A stretch of 64,000 bases of DNA from Kribbella caucasensis (GCF_004361855.1 NZ_SNWQ01000001.1:496001-560000); one strand, 5' to 3'; shown: positions 24,740 to 33,148, numbered from the stretch's first letter. Numbers and translations: made by a program. Notes: a model not told the origin generated them from the letters alone.

Positions 24740-25651
24740 TCAGCGGTAGCCCGTGGTGTCGGCGGGTTTGCCCGGGTCCTGGACCTCGACCATGTACCGC
24801 CAGGCGTCGGGCCGGCTGCCGTCGAGGTCGGTGAAGCCGTACACCTTGGCGAGCTGTCCACTGGAGAGAGACTGGCCGTTCCACCGCGACCGGTCCGGAT
24901 CCGCGGCGAGGGCGGCGACCGCGCGACCGACGTACGACGGGGACTCGGAGATCGCGAAGTGCGGGATGCGTTCGGTCGCGTCGCGCCAGTTCGCCTCGGT
25001 GACCCCGAACGCGTCGAGCATCGCCTCGGAACGCATCCAGCCCGGCGTCAGGGAGACCGCGGTCGCGCCGTACGGTTCGAGCTCGTGGGCCAGGGAGAAG
25101 CCCATCCGGTTCACCGTGGCCTTCGAGAGGTCGTAGAAGAAGGAGTTCCGGTAGTTCACCGCGTTGTACTCGTCGGTGCCATCGGTCATCTCGATGACCA
25201 GTCCGCCCGGCTCCTTGATCAGCAAGGGCAGCGCGAAATGGCTGGTGATCACATGGGTGTCCACCGCCAACCGGAACGTCCGCATCCCGACATCGAGCGA
25301 CGACTCCCACACCGTCTTGTCCCACTCGATCGTGGTCGCCCCGAAGATGTCGTTGACCAGGACATGCAGCGCACCCTGCTCCCGCTCGATCCGCGCGACC
25401 AGCTCCCGGACCTGATCAGCCTCCAGATGGTCCACCTGTACGGCAATGCCGCGGCCGCCGGCGCGATCCACCAACTCGGCCGTCTCCTCGATCGTCTCCG
25501 GCCGATCCATCTCCGACCGCTGCGCCCGCGTGGTCCGGCCGGTCACGTACACCGTCGCGCCAGCCGCACCCAACTCCACGGCGGTCCCCCGGCCGGCGGC
25601 TCGAGAACCGCCCGTCACCAGCGCGACCTTGCCTGCCAGCGGCTTCGTCAT
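24740..25651 (-). CDS. Short-chain dehydrogenase/reductase
   Basis: This 303-residue SDR has the nucleotide motif TGGSRAAGRGTAVELGAAGATV near the start and the active-site Tyr and Lys in NSFFYDLSKATVNRM. LHVLVNDIFGAT replaces the usual NNAG with NDIFG. It is longer than classic SDRs because of a C-terminal extension (QSLSSGQLAKVYGFTDLDG). GGGAGG is six bases before ATG 25651. It is divergent from a TetR gene, with two identical-pattern operators in between, so it is probably induced by a ligand of that regulator. Confidence 0.88.
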   Translation of the reverse strand: MTKPLAGKVALVTGGSRAAGRGTAVELGAAGATVYVTGRTTRAQRSEMDRPETIEETAELVDRAGGRGIAVQVDHLEADQVRELVARIEREQGALHVLVNDIFGATTIEWDKTVWESSLDVGMRTFRLAVDTHVITSHFALPLLIKEPGGLVIEMTDGTDEYNAVNYRNSFFYDLSKATVNRMGFSLAHELEPYGATAVSLTPGWMRSEAMLDAFGVTEANWRDATERIPHFAISESPSYVGRAVAALAADPDRSRWNGQSLSSGQLAKVYGFTDLDGSRPDAWRYMVEVQDPGKPADTTGYR

Positions 25652-25671
25652 GATCATCCTCCCACAGTAGC

Positions 25672-25707
25672 CATACACCGTATGATTTCTGTACCATACG
25701 ACGTATG
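25672..25707. promoter_or_regulatory. Two CATAC-N3-GTATG operators in the TetR/SDR divergent promoter
   Basis: CATACACCGTATG at 25672-25684 and CATACGACGTATG at 25695-25707 share perfect CATAC/GTATG arms around three bases. Their centres are 23 bases apart. The second contains the TetR start codon. The duplicate site in a divergent promoter strongly suggests binding by the adjacent TetR protein as two dimers. Confidence 0.7.
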
Positions 25708-26397
25708 ATTAACGCTCGCAAGCCGCACCGATCCGGCCGGCCCCGGGCGGGCGAGGGACGGTTGAGCCGGGAGGCGATCCTGCGCGCGGCGCTGCGGATC
25801 GTGGACGACGAGGGCGTCGACGCGATGACGATGCGGCGGCTGGCCTCGACCCTCGGGGTGAACCCGATGTCGATCTACCACCATCTGCCGAACAAGGCGG
25901 CGGTCTTCGGTGGACTGGCCGAGCTGGTCTTCGCCGACCTCGAGTCGGCCCCGCCCCGCGAAGACGTGCCGTGGCAGGAGGAGTTGAAGGCCGCGGCCCG
26001 CGCGTACCGCGATGCATTGCGAGCGCATCCGAACCTGGCCCTGCAGATCCTCTCGGACACCTCGGCCGTTTCGGAGGTCGTGGTCACCACAGTCGAGCCG
26101 TTCTACCGCGCGCTGGACCGGGGCGGACTCGCATCCCGGCAGATTTTCGAAGCGGTCAACACGATCGTCGACTTCATCCACGGCTTCATGCTCGGCGAGA
26201 CCGCGGTCCGCGCCGACACGTTCGAGCTCGCCCCGGACCTACTCGACCGAGTCGACAACCTGCCTGCCGGCAAGGCACCGACGTTGAGCCGCGTAGTCCG
26301 GGACCTGGGTCGCGAGGGCCTGCACTACGACTTCGACACCGGCTTCGAGTCCGCCCTCACAGTCCTCGTCCACGGCATCCAGAAGACCTGGACCTGA
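25705..26397 (+). CDS. TetR family regulator (TetR_C type), probably leaderless
   Basis: This 230-residue regulator begins with a basic arm (KPHRSGRPRAGEGRLS). A HTH follows (REAILRAALRIVDDEGVDAMTMRRLASTLGVNPMSIYHHLPNKAAVF, about 23-70), then a TetR/AcrR-type C-terminal domain. ATG 25705 has no ribosome-binding site and lies inside an operator, so transcription probably starts at or very near the A of the start codon. The divergent SDR gene is the likely target. Confidence 0.85.
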   Translation: MINARKPHRSGRPRAGEGRLSREAILRAALRIVDDEGVDAMTMRRLASTLGVNPMSIYHHLPNKAAVFGGLAELVFADLESAPPREDVPWQEELKAAARAYRDALRAHPNLALQILSDTSAVSEVVVTTVEPFYRALDRGGLASRQIFEAVNTIVDFIHGFMLGETAVRADTFELAPDLLDRVDNLPAGKAPTLSRVVRDLGREGLHYDFDTGFESALTVLVHGIQKTWT

Positions 26398-26407
26398 CCC
26401 ACCGCCC

Positions 26408-27340
26408 TCAATCCGGCGCAGGCGCGGTTTCGTCGGCTGGGTGTGCGGTTCTCTTCGGCTTGAGGCGGGAGATGGCGACGCCGATCAGGCAGAGCGCGCC
26501 GCCCGCGTAGGCCAATGGCGCCGGGGATTCGTCCAGCAGCAGCCAGCCCAGGAAGATCGTCAACGGAGGCACCAGGTACGTCGTCGCGCCCATCCGGCCG
26601 GCACTCGTCCTCGCCAGCGCGAACGCCCAGGTGGTGAAGGCCAGGGCGGTCGGAAAGGCGCCCAGGAAGATGACCCACCAGATCGTTGCAGGACGTGCAT
26701 CGCCTGCCTCGCGGATCAAGGTGGGAGCGAACGGGAGGCAACTGATCGCGCCGATGGTGCAGGCGAGCCAGGTGACTTCCAGGGCGGGCAGCCGGGCCAG
26801 GAGCGGCTTCTGCGAAACCACGCCGATCGCGTACGAGACCGCGGCGGCCACACAGAGCACCACACCCCAGGTCTCAGCGCGGCCCTCCGACGACGAGGTG
26901 CCGATCAGAACCACACCACCGAAGGCCGCGACGCTGCCGATCACCAACTGACGAGGGAAGCCCTCACCGAGCAGGAACCCCGCCAGTAGTGCGATCAGGA
27001 GCGGGCCGACGTTGACGAGCATCGCCGCGGTCCCGGCGTCGAGGCGTTGCTCGGCCGCGTTCAGCGCGACGTTGTAGACCCCGAACCAGAGCAGACCGCA
27101 GACGAGCAGCGGCTTCCAGTCCCCCTTCGCCGGCCACCTCCGCGGCCGGGTGAATACCATTGCCCCGAGCAACAAACTTCCCACCAGTAAGCGCCCGAGC
27201 GACAGCGCACCCGCCGAAAACTCGTGCCCCACATGCCGAATCGCCACAAACGCCGAAGCCCACAGCACCACCGTCACCACCGCAGCCCCGGCCGCCAACA
27301 CCCCTTGCCGTCCTTCAGCCCGCCCCCGCGCCCCACCCAT
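26408..27340 (-). CDS. EamA/DMT family transporter
   Basis: This protein of about 310 residues has ten hydrophobic helices in two EamA repeats (VVLWASAFVAIRHVGHEFSAG in the first, GAFPTALAFTTWAFALARTSA and TTYLVPPLTIFLGWLLLDE in the second). Members move amino acids or metabolites outward. ATG 27340 is preferred; GTG 27349 is an alternative three codons upstream. It converges with the TetR gene. The substrate is unknown. Confidence 0.85.
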   Translation of the reverse strand: MGGARGRAEGRQGVLAAGAAVVTVVLWASAFVAIRHVGHEFSAGALSLGRLLVGSLLLGAMVFTRPRRWPAKGDWKPLLVCGLLWFGVYNVALNAAEQRLDAGTAAMLVNVGPLLIALLAGFLLGEGFPRQLVIGSVAAFGGVVLIGTSSSEGRAETWGVVLCVAAAVSYAIGVVSQKPLLARLPALEVTWLACTIGAISCLPFAPTLIREAGDARPATIWWVIFLGAFPTALAFTTWAFALARTSAGRMGATTYLVPPLTIFLGWLLLDESPAPLAYAGGALCLIGVAISRLKPKRTAHPADETAPAPD

Positions 27341-27412
27341 CGTCGTCACCCCAGGATCGTAGGCCGCCCCCACTTCGGCCAACACCGAATTGTCCGAACG
27401 CCTCGGGACCAC

Positions 27413-27738
27413 CCGACACGTCCCATCGGTTTACACCTCGGCTCTCGCCTCCACCTCGCCTCGCCCCCTCACCCCACCCCTCACCTCTCGACTGGGGTGC
27501 GCGTGGAACCATGAACAAGTTGCCGAGACCTCGGACGAGGTATTTCGTGTTCACGGTCCCGCGATGTTGTTCAAGGTCCCCGGCGTGGCGACCGCGTTAA
27601 GCGCGACCCGACCTTGAGAACCCACCAGGCGCATCTCGGCGCGAAACGTGACCAGCCGGTGCCCAAGGTCGCCCCAGCAGCCTTCGGCCCCTCGCCCTGG
27701 GCCCACCCCCCACCCCCAAGGTTGAGCTGTGCTGGATA
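27413..27738. other. Intergenic stretch without a recognised gene
   Basis: This 326-base gap contains no frame with family resemblance. The plus strand has a skewed, C-rich segment (27450-27500) and an 8-bp inverted repeat, TCAAGGTC at 27571-27578 with GACCTTGA at 27610-27617, which could be a regulatory site or hairpin. No tRNA-like cloverleaf was found on either strand. Confidence 0.5.
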
Positions 27739-28983
27739 TCAGTGGGCAGGTTCCTCAGACTCTGAGGGTTGCTCCTCTCGGTTGGCGGGTGCGGGTAGGG
27801 CGGATGGGGTGATTGCGGCGGTCAGGACCACCGGCACGGTGAGGGCGGCCATCAGGATTGGCAGGGTGAACCAGACCGATCCGAGGGCGAAGCCCGCGTA
27901 GACCGTGACCGCGAACACCTCAGCGAAGAAGCCTGACACCGACGTCACCGTGGCACGCGCCGGACCCTCGATCGAGTCCTGCAATCGCGCCTCGGCCACT
28001 ACGATGACGAGCTGCATCACGCCGTAGCCGACCGCGATCGGCACGAAGCCGGCGGCCGTCCCGCTCAGCGAACCCCATGCGATCAGCGCGGCCGTCAGCC
28101 CCAGCCCGACCGCGAAGTACGACGCGCGCAGCGTGTACGCCGGTCCCGCGAGGGCACCGCCGATCGCCTGAGCCGCCACGGTTCCCGCGATCAGCAACGG
28201 CACCAACACGGTCGACGCGCCGACCTCCCTCGCCAGCAGCGGGAAGTACTCGTCGAACGCCAGGAATCCACCCAGCAACGCGACCAGCGCGACCGCCTTC
28301 CGAACGGTCCGGTTCGAGGCCACCTCGGTCAGACCCGAGCGCAGCATCAGCCGGTACCGCCCGAGCGCACCACGCCCGGTACCAGGCTCCACCTCCTCCG
28401 TCTCGTCGGCCGTGGCGACCTGGGCCGCCTCCGGCAAGGACATCGCAACAACAACCTGCAGCAGACAACTGGACACGCTCACCACACCGGCGAGCACGTA
28501 TCCGCCCAGCTGGTACAACGGAGCCGCCAGCAACGTCGCGGCCAGGTTCATGACCAACGCGGCCGCCCGGGCCTTCCCGAGCAACCCCGCGTACTTCGAG
28601 GTCGACCCGCGCGCGGCCAACTCGTCGTACGCGAAGGCTTCGAAGGTTCCGGAGATCAGCGCGGAACTGGTTCCCCAGAGGACGAAGCCGAGCGCGAATC
28701 CGGCGAACGAGGGCAGCACGATCCACGCGGCGTACCCGAGACCGGAGAGGAACGCGCCGAGCATCAGCAGCTTGCGGCGCGAGAACACGTCCGCCCAAGC
28801 GCCCGAGGGCACCTCGAGCAGGAACGAGGTCGTCGACCAGATGATGAACAGGGTCGAGACTTCCGCGGCCGACAACCCGTGATCCGTGAACAGCAACTGG
28901 TACAGCGGATACAGCGGGATGAAGTCCTGCAACGCCTCGAAGGCGATGATCCGGGCGGACAGGCTCGACGGTACGGCGCTCAT
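27739..28983 (-). CDS. MFS transporter
   Basis: This 414-residue protein has 12 predicted helices and MFS motif A in LLEVPSGAWADVFSRRKLLML. The GLLGKARAAALVMNLAATLLAAPLY stretch fits a drug-efflux or nutrient branch. A 35-residue acidic loop (ATADETEEVEPGTGRG) sits between the halves. GGGAGGGG precedes ATG 28983. It is downstream of the DUF4865 gene by about 105 bases on the same strand, so the pair may be cotranscribed. No substrate can be assigned. Confidence 0.82.
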   Translation of the reverse strand: MSAVPSSLSARIIAFEALQDFIPLYPLYQLLFTDHGLSAAEVSTLFIIWSTTSFLLEVPSGAWADVFSRRKLLMLGAFLSGLGYAAWIVLPSFAGFALGFVLWGTSSALISGTFEAFAYDELAARGSTSKYAGLLGKARAAALVMNLAATLLAAPLYQLGGYVLAGVVSVSSCLLQVVVAMSLPEAAQVATADETEEVEPGTGRGALGRYRLMLRSGLTEVASNRTVRKAVALVALLGGFLAFDEYFPLLAREVGASTVLVPLLIAGTVAAQAIGGALAGPAYTLRASYFAVGLGLTAALIAWGSLSGTAAGFVPIAVGYGVMQLVIVVAEARLQDSIEGPARATVTSVSGFFAEVFAVTVYAGFALGSVWFTLPILMAALTVPVVLTAAITPSALPAPANREEQPSESEEPAH

Positions 28984-29087
28984 CGCACCCCTCCCGGTCG
29001 ACGGACGAGTGGGTGCTGAGCGGCTAGGTTGTCTGGGCGTCAAAGGTGCGGGCTTGGGTATCTCATGCTTAGAAAATAACCGCGAAG

Positions 29088-29663
29088 TCAGCCGGCCAAA
29101 AGATCTTTTGTCCCGGGTGTGGATAAGTGCAGCACCTGGTAGCGGGTCCCCGGCACGATCCCGGGCTCGCCACTCCACAGCGTGAACTGCACGAGCTCCC
29201 ATCGCGTCGGATCCAGCGCGATCGCCGAGCTGTGCACCCCGCCCATCGCCACCCGCTCACGAAGGGATTCGAGCGCCTCCCCGACCGGCAGAGCCGGATC
29301 CACATCGGGCTCCAACGACCAGGTGTGCTTCGTCGCCGCCACCGCCGGCTGATCCACATCCGGCCCGGCCAACGCCTGCGCACCAGTCCACTGCCGCACG
29401 ATCGGTCGTCCGAACGACTCGCAGATCCCACTGAAGAACCCGCCCCCGAACAGGAACCGGCCCATTGCCGCCGACGAGTTCCACAGGTAGAAGGGCGCGT
29501 ACTGGTTCACCATCGCCCCGTTCGCCCGATCCTGCACCAGGTACGCCTTCACCCCCAGCCCATCGAAACCGTCCGTGGCGGCCCCCTTTGTCTCCACCCG
29601 CCGCCGGATGATCCCCATGTCGTAGTCCGCCGGCAACGCCACCTCGTACTGCATCGCGTACAT
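29088..29663 (-). CDS. DUF4865 family protein
   Basis: This 191-residue protein begins MYAMQYEVALPADYDMGIIRRRV, the hallmark of DUF4865. It continues with GLGVKAYLVQD, APFYLWNSSAAMGRFLFGGGFF and WTGAQALAGP. The fold looks like a dimeric alpha/beta-barrel antibiotic-biosynthesis-monooxygenase-type protein, but its activity is unknown. ATG 29663 has GGAG at the right distance; a GTG two codons upstream is too close to it. An imperfect dyad at 29686-29703 lies just upstream. Confidence 0.8.
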   Translation of the reverse strand: MYAMQYEVALPADYDMGIIRRRVETKGAATDGFDGLGVKAYLVQDRANGAMVNQYAPFYLWNSSAAMGRFLFGGGFFSGICESFGRPIVRQWTGAQALAGPDVDQPAVAATKHTWSLEPDVDPALPVGEALESLRERVAMGGVHSSAIALDPTRWELVQFTLWSGEPGIVPGTRYQVLHLSTPGTKDLLAG

Positions 29664-29685
29664 GCCCACTCCTCTCGAAGGACTC

Positions 29686-29703
29686 GTACATACTAGTTGG
29701 TAC
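29686..29703 (-). promoter_or_regulatory. Imperfect dyad upstream of DUF4865
   Basis: GTACATACTAGTTGGTAC matches its own reverse complement at 14 of 18 positions, with the central ACTAGT exact. It lies 23 bases before the DUF4865 start and could be an operator for a regulator encoded elsewhere. Confidence 0.3.
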
Positions 29704-29754
29704 AGAGCATAAATGGGGGGGCACCAAGAGCGACCGATCGGTCAGGGTAGGCGT

Positions 29755-30636
29755 ATGAGTGGTGCGAGCGAACGAGTCTGGCGCAAGCTGCCGACGAACC
29801 TCCGGGACAGTCTGGTCGACGGCCTGAGCCCGTCCGAGTTGCAGAGTCTCCTGCTGGATATCAGTCGGCAGCGCGCGGCGAAGGTGTCCCCGGCGCGCGT
29901 GATCGACAGGTGGCGAGCCGACCGCTTCGTGCAGCCGTCCACAACGGATCCGCGCAAACTGGCCCGGACCCAGGCGCGGCTGTGGGAGCTCCTACCGGAT
30001 CAATTCGTCGGCTTGGAGCTGTCGCCACTGACTCCGCTCGGCACGTGCTCGGCCGTGGCGACGGTCAACCAGGACAAGGTCGTCAGCACCATCCGCAACA
30101 CCGAAGTGGCCAGCGACCCGACCAACGTTCTCGCCCTCGAAGCCGCCGTACGACGCCGCGCGGGCGCGGACCGGGTGGACCTGGCGACCTGTCAGCGCGT
30201 GGTCCGTGCGCAGCGGGAGGACGCGCCGGGGTTGTTCGCCCACTTCCAGTTGTTCGCGTTGGTGTCGAGCGCACGGGACACCGGATCGGCCCGGACCGAG
30301 GCGCAACTGCTGCTCGACCACCTGGGCTTCTGGCATGACGTACTCGGGGAGCGGGCGCGGTTCAACTTCACCACGTTCGGGCCGAGCGCAGTACGAGAGC
30401 GGATCGTGGACACCGTGCGTCCGGCGCTGAAGACGGAGTTCGCGGAGGACACCGAGCGGGAGAAGGGTTCCAACTACTACGCGGATGCGGCGATCGGCAT
30501 CGCCACGACCGATGGAGAACTCGGCGACGGCGGGTTCACGAGGTGGACCGCTGAGCTGCTCGGTGACGCCAAGGAGCGGTGCCTGATCTCGTGCATCTCC
30601 ACCGAACGGCTGACCGCACTCAGGCCGAACGGCTGA
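29755..30636 (+). CDS. Conserved protein of unknown function
   Basis: This 293-residue soluble protein starts at ATG 29755 behind AGGGTAGG. I do not recognise its family. The N-terminal 70 residues are helical and basic (VWRKLPTNLRDSLVDGLSPSELQSLLLDI). A central block with TPLGTCSAVATVNQDKVVST, then IRNTEVASDPTNVLALEAA, looks strongly conserved in style. The R-x-T-E element recalls motif 2 of class II synthetase-like folds, but this is only a visual similarity. The final codons are shaped by a 23-base tandem duplication at 30602-30646; without it the protein would end LTALSGA. Confidence 0.6.
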   Translation: MSGASERVWRKLPTNLRDSLVDGLSPSELQSLLLDISRQRAAKVSPARVIDRWRADRFVQPSTTDPRKLARTQARLWELLPDQFVGLELSPLTPLGTCSAVATVNQDKVVSTIRNTEVASDPTNVLALEAAVRRRAGADRVDLATCQRVVRAQREDAPGLFAHFQLFALVSSARDTGSARTEAQLLLDHLGFWHDVLGERARFNFTTFGPSAVRERIVDTVRPALKTEFAEDTEREKGSNYYADAAIGIATTDGELGDGGFTRWTAELLGDAKERCLISCISTERLTALRPNG

Positions 30637-30646
30637 CCGCACTCAG
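30602..30646. repeat. 22-bp tandem duplication at the end of the 29755 gene
   Basis: The 22 bases at 30602-30623 are repeated exactly at 30625-30646, a period of 23. Because 23 is not a multiple of three, the second copy is read in a new frame and supplies the stop codon at 30634-30636. It also runs into the last bases of the convergent acetyltransferase gene. This looks like a recent slippage event. Confidence 0.9.
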
Positions 30647-31035
30647 CGGAGCTTGAGCAGCGCCGCCTCGGTCGGGGTGAAACCGCAGGCCTCGACGTAG
30701 AAGGCGGTGAGGTGTGGTTCGTAGTCGACGTGCAGCCATTCGCAGCCGGCTGCCCGGGCTTCCTCGGCCGCGGCCGCGACCAGTTCCTTGCCGATGCCCT
30801 TCCGGCCGTATTCCGGGTGCACTGCCGTGTCCAGTACGAAGGCGTGCGCGCCGCCGTCCCAGCAGACCTGGACGAAGCCGATCAGCCGATCGTTGCTGAA
30901 GGCACCCACCCAGGTGAGCGCGTGCCGTTCCAGCCGCGCTCCCCAAGGCTGCACCGAGACCGGCGACTCGAAGGCGAGCGCGTGCAGAGTCGACAGTTCG
31001 CGATCGTCGACAGGAAAGCGGACTCTGAGCTCCAT
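30643..31035 (-). CDS. GNAT family N-acetyltransferase
   Basis: This 130-residue protein is a compact GNAT domain. DRLIGFVQVCWDGGAHAFVLDTAVHPEYGRKGIGKELVAAAAEEA holds the central strands and the CoA loop (Y-G-R-K-G-I-G-K), and AFYVEACGFTP is near the end. ATG 31035 is used, although the ribosome-binding site is weak. It lies 55 bases past the end of the PLP lyase gene. The acceptor is unknown. Confidence 0.82.
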   Translation of the reverse strand: MELRVRFPVDDRELSTLHALAFESPVSVQPWGARLERHALTWVGAFSNDRLIGFVQVCWDGGAHAFVLDTAVHPEYGRKGIGKELVAAAAEEARAAGCEWLHVDYEPHLTAFYVEACGFTPTEAALLKLR

Positions 31036-31090
31036 GGTGCGAGCCTGCCCGATCGGGCGTCCGGCTGTCGATCCAGTTCCGTGCTGACCA

Positions 31091-32083
31091 CTAGCTTCCG
31101 TCCTGGCGGCCTTCCGTGCTGATGAGGACGACGGTGCTGCGGACGTCGAGGTCGAGCGCGTCGCGGGCCGCACGCAGGCCGGCCAATGTCGCGGCGCCAC
31201 TCGGTCCGGACGAGATCCCAGCCGCTTCGAGGTCCTCCACTGCCTTGATCGCCTCCGCCTCCTCAACTGTGACCGCGGCGTCCAGCCCGTCGCGCAGTAC
31301 AGGCCAAGCGAGGCTGGACGGAGTACCGCAGTTCAGTCCGGCCATGACGGTCGTACCGGTGTCCACAGTTACCAACTCCCCTGCCAGCAGGCTGCTGGTG
31401 ACGCACGCGGCTCGCGCAGGCTCCACCCCGAGCACAGCAGGCGCTACAGGACCACTGCGGTAGTGCGTGACTGCCGCCTGCGCCGCCGACCCGACACCCA
31501 TCGGTACGACGACCAGGTCGGGCGACACGTCGATCTCGCGGAACAGCGTCGAGTAGCCGTCGACGATGTACTGCGGGATCACCTCGTAACCAGGCCAGGC
31601 CGAATCCTGGATCAAGAGACTCTGGTCGGTCGCCTCCGCAGCGGCGGCAACCACAGCATCGTCGTACGAGCCGGGTAGGACTGTCACGGTGGCGCCCTCC
31701 AATCGGATCGCCTCAACAGCTGGATCAGGTACGACGGAGGGGATGAACACGTGCGACCGCAGTCCGAGCATCCGGGCTCGCCGGGCGACAGCGCGACCGT
31801 GGTTGCCATCGGTGGCCGTGACGAGCTCCGCGGCCTCCGGGTGTTCTGACAAGGCGCAGTGGATCGCCCACCACGCACCGAGCGCCTTGAACGCCGGCAG
31901 ACCGAGCCGACGAGACTCGTCCTTCACCAGCACGCGGCCGACTCCCAGCTCGCGGGCCAGTGCGGGCACCTCGTGCAGTGGGGTCGGGCGGTAGTCGGCC
32001 AGGCTCTGGTGGAAAGCCAGCACCTCGGCCGGCGCAGGCGTGGTCCGCCACGACCTCGCGGACGGGTTGCTGTACAGGAGCAC
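31091..32083 (-). CDS. PLP-dependent lyase, diaminopropionate ammonia-lyase-like
   Basis: This 330-residue enzyme is a fold-type II PLP protein. The Schiff-base Lys lies in RLGLPAFKALGAWWA, a glycine-rich ATDGNHGRAVARRARMLG loop follows, and VVPMGVGSAAQAAV binds the cofactor phosphate. The KDESRRLGLPAFK context is typical of diaminopropionate ammonia-lyase, which makes pyruvate and ammonia from 2,3-diaminopropionate; it is somewhat shorter than E. coli YgeX. GTG 32083 lies four bases from the XRE stop, so translation is probably coupled to the regulator. Threonine dehydratase-like activity remains an alternative. Confidence 0.8.
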   Translation of the reverse strand: MLLYSNPSARSWRTTPAPAEVLAFHQSLADYRPTPLHEVPALARELGVGRVLVKDESRRLGLPAFKALGAWWAIHCALSEHPEAAELVTATDGNHGRAVARRARMLGLRSHVFIPSVVPDPAVEAIRLEGATVTVLPGSYDDAVVAAAAEATDQSLLIQDSAWPGYEVIPQYIVDGYSTLFREIDVSPDLVVVPMGVGSAAQAAVTHYRSGPVAPAVLGVEPARAACVTSSLLAGELVTVDTGTTVMAGLNCGTPSSLAWPVLRDGLDAAVTVEEAEAIKAVEDLEAAGISSGPSGAATLAGLRAARDALDLDVRSTVVLISTEGRQDGS

Positions 32084-32086
32084 GTC

Positions 32087-32488
32087 CTACGCGACGAGAG
32101 CGAACGCCTGAGCGGAGGTGGAGACCGACGACGGGGACGACTGGATGCGCTGTGGAGTGGAGTCGGTGACCCGGATCGCGGCAGTCTGCAGCCGGACCGG
32201 CAGGGTCGCGCGGACCGCGGTGGTCAGGTCGAACTGCACCTCGGCGAGCAGGTCGGTCAGCTCAAGTTCGAGGGCCCGGCAGATCGCCGCGAGGATCTCC
32301 GAGGACGGTTCCTTCCGGCCGCGCTCGATCTCGGACAGGTACGGCACCGACACCTGGGCGAGCTCGGCCAGCTCGCGCAGGGTGATCCCCCGCTCGCGCC
32401 GCAGTCGGCGGAAGACGTTCCCGATCACCTGGCGTAGCAACACGTCTGGCCTCCTCGGCTCCTGTTCGTCCTGTACCGAGTGTGCCAT
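32087..32488 (-). CDS. XRE family regulator, ClgR/PopR-like
   Basis: This 133-residue protein has one Cro/C1 HTH (about 27-82: FRRLRRERGITLRELAELAQ, then VSVPYLSEIERGRKEPSSEILAAICRALEL) very similar in style to ClgR and PopR, the activators of clp genes in actinomycetes. It is divergent from a clpP gene with 81 bases between starts. The last residues, SAQAFALVA, resemble an ssrA-type degron; PopR is known to be destroyed by Clp through its terminal alanines. A feedback loop in which ClpP degrades its activator is therefore plausible. The downstream PLP lyase gene is coupled. Confidence 0.85.
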   Translation of the reverse strand: MAHSVQDEQEPRRPDVLLRQVIGNVFRRLRRERGITLRELAELAQVSVPYLSEIERGRKEPSSEILAAICRALELELTDLLAEVQFDLTTAVRATLPVRLQTAAIRVTDSTPQRIQSSPSSVSTSAQAFALVA

Positions 32489-32507
32489 CCCGGTCAGGTC
32501 TGCGGTG

Positions 32508-32519
32508 GGCAGATCTGCC
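32508..32519. promoter_or_regulatory. Palindrome GGCAGATCTGCC between XRE regulator and clpP
   Basis: GGCAGATCTGCC is an exact 12-bp palindrome in the divergent promoter, and the octamer GGGCAGAT occurs twice there (from 32507 and again from 32522). It is a candidate binding site for the XRE regulator. I cannot compare it with a known ClgR or PopR box by eye. Confidence 0.4.
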
Positions 32520-32569
32520 ACGGGCAGATTTCGGCGTACTCCGGCCGGTCCCGGCCCAGGCTGGAACCC

Positions 32570-33148
32570 ATGAGCGAGACCAAAGCACCGAATGCCCTCG
32601 AGAACCACATCTACCAGCGGCTGCTCTGGCAGCGGATCCTCGTCCTCGGCGAGGAGATCAAGGACGAGAACGCCAACGCCCTGTGCGCCCAGTTGCTGCT
32701 GCTGAACGCCGAGGACCCGAAGGCTGACATCTCGCTGTACATCAACTCGCCGGGCGGATCGGTGTCGGCCGGGCTGGCGATCTACGACACGATGAACTTC
32801 ATCGGCAACGACGTCGCGACGTATGCGATGGGGCTGGTCGCCTCGATGGGACAGGTGCTGCTGACCTGCGGTACGCCGGGCAAGCGGTTCGCGCTGCCGC
32901 ACTCGCGGATCATGATGCACCAGCCGACCGGCGGAATGGGCGGGACGGCGACGGACATCAAGACGCAGGCGGAGCAGGCGCTGCTGGCCAAGAAGGACCT
33001 GGCCAGGCTGCTGAGCGAACGGACCGGGCAGCCGATCGACCGGATCGAGACCGACTTCGACCGGGACCGCTGGTTCACCCCAGCCGAGGCACTCGACTAC
33101 GGAATCATCGACCAGGTCCTGACAACCCCGGCACCGGTCGCCGCCTGA
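32570..33148 (+). CDS. clpP: ATP-dependent Clp protease proteolytic subunit
   Basis: This 192-residue peptidase has the intact catalytic triad S92 (GLVASMGQVLL), H117 (SRIMMHQPTGG) and D166 (ETDFDRDRWF), plus the oxyanion SPGGSV loop at 60-65. It forms a barrel-shaped chamber that works with Clp ATPases to degrade proteins. ATG 32570 fits the family start. Because it stands alone next to a ClgR/PopR-like gene, it resembles the accessory clpP3 class and not the essential clpP1P2 operon; its partner subunit is not in the window. It ends APVAA. Confidence 0.93.
   Translation: MSETKAPNALENHIYQRLLWQRILVLGEEIKDENANALCAQLLLLNAEDPKADISLYINSPGGSVSAGLAIYDTMNFIGNDVATYAMGLVASMGQVLLTCGTPGKRFALPHSRIMMHQPTGGMGGTATDIKTQAEQALLAKKDLARLLSERTGQPIDRIETDFDRDRWFTPAEALDYGIIDQVLTTPAPVAA

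Noticed and set aside
27413..27738. Possible tRNA or structured RNA in the gap between the EamA and MFS genes
   Set aside because: No acceptor/T-arm pairing or GTTCRA-type loop in the right context was found on either strand; only a short inverted repeat is present.
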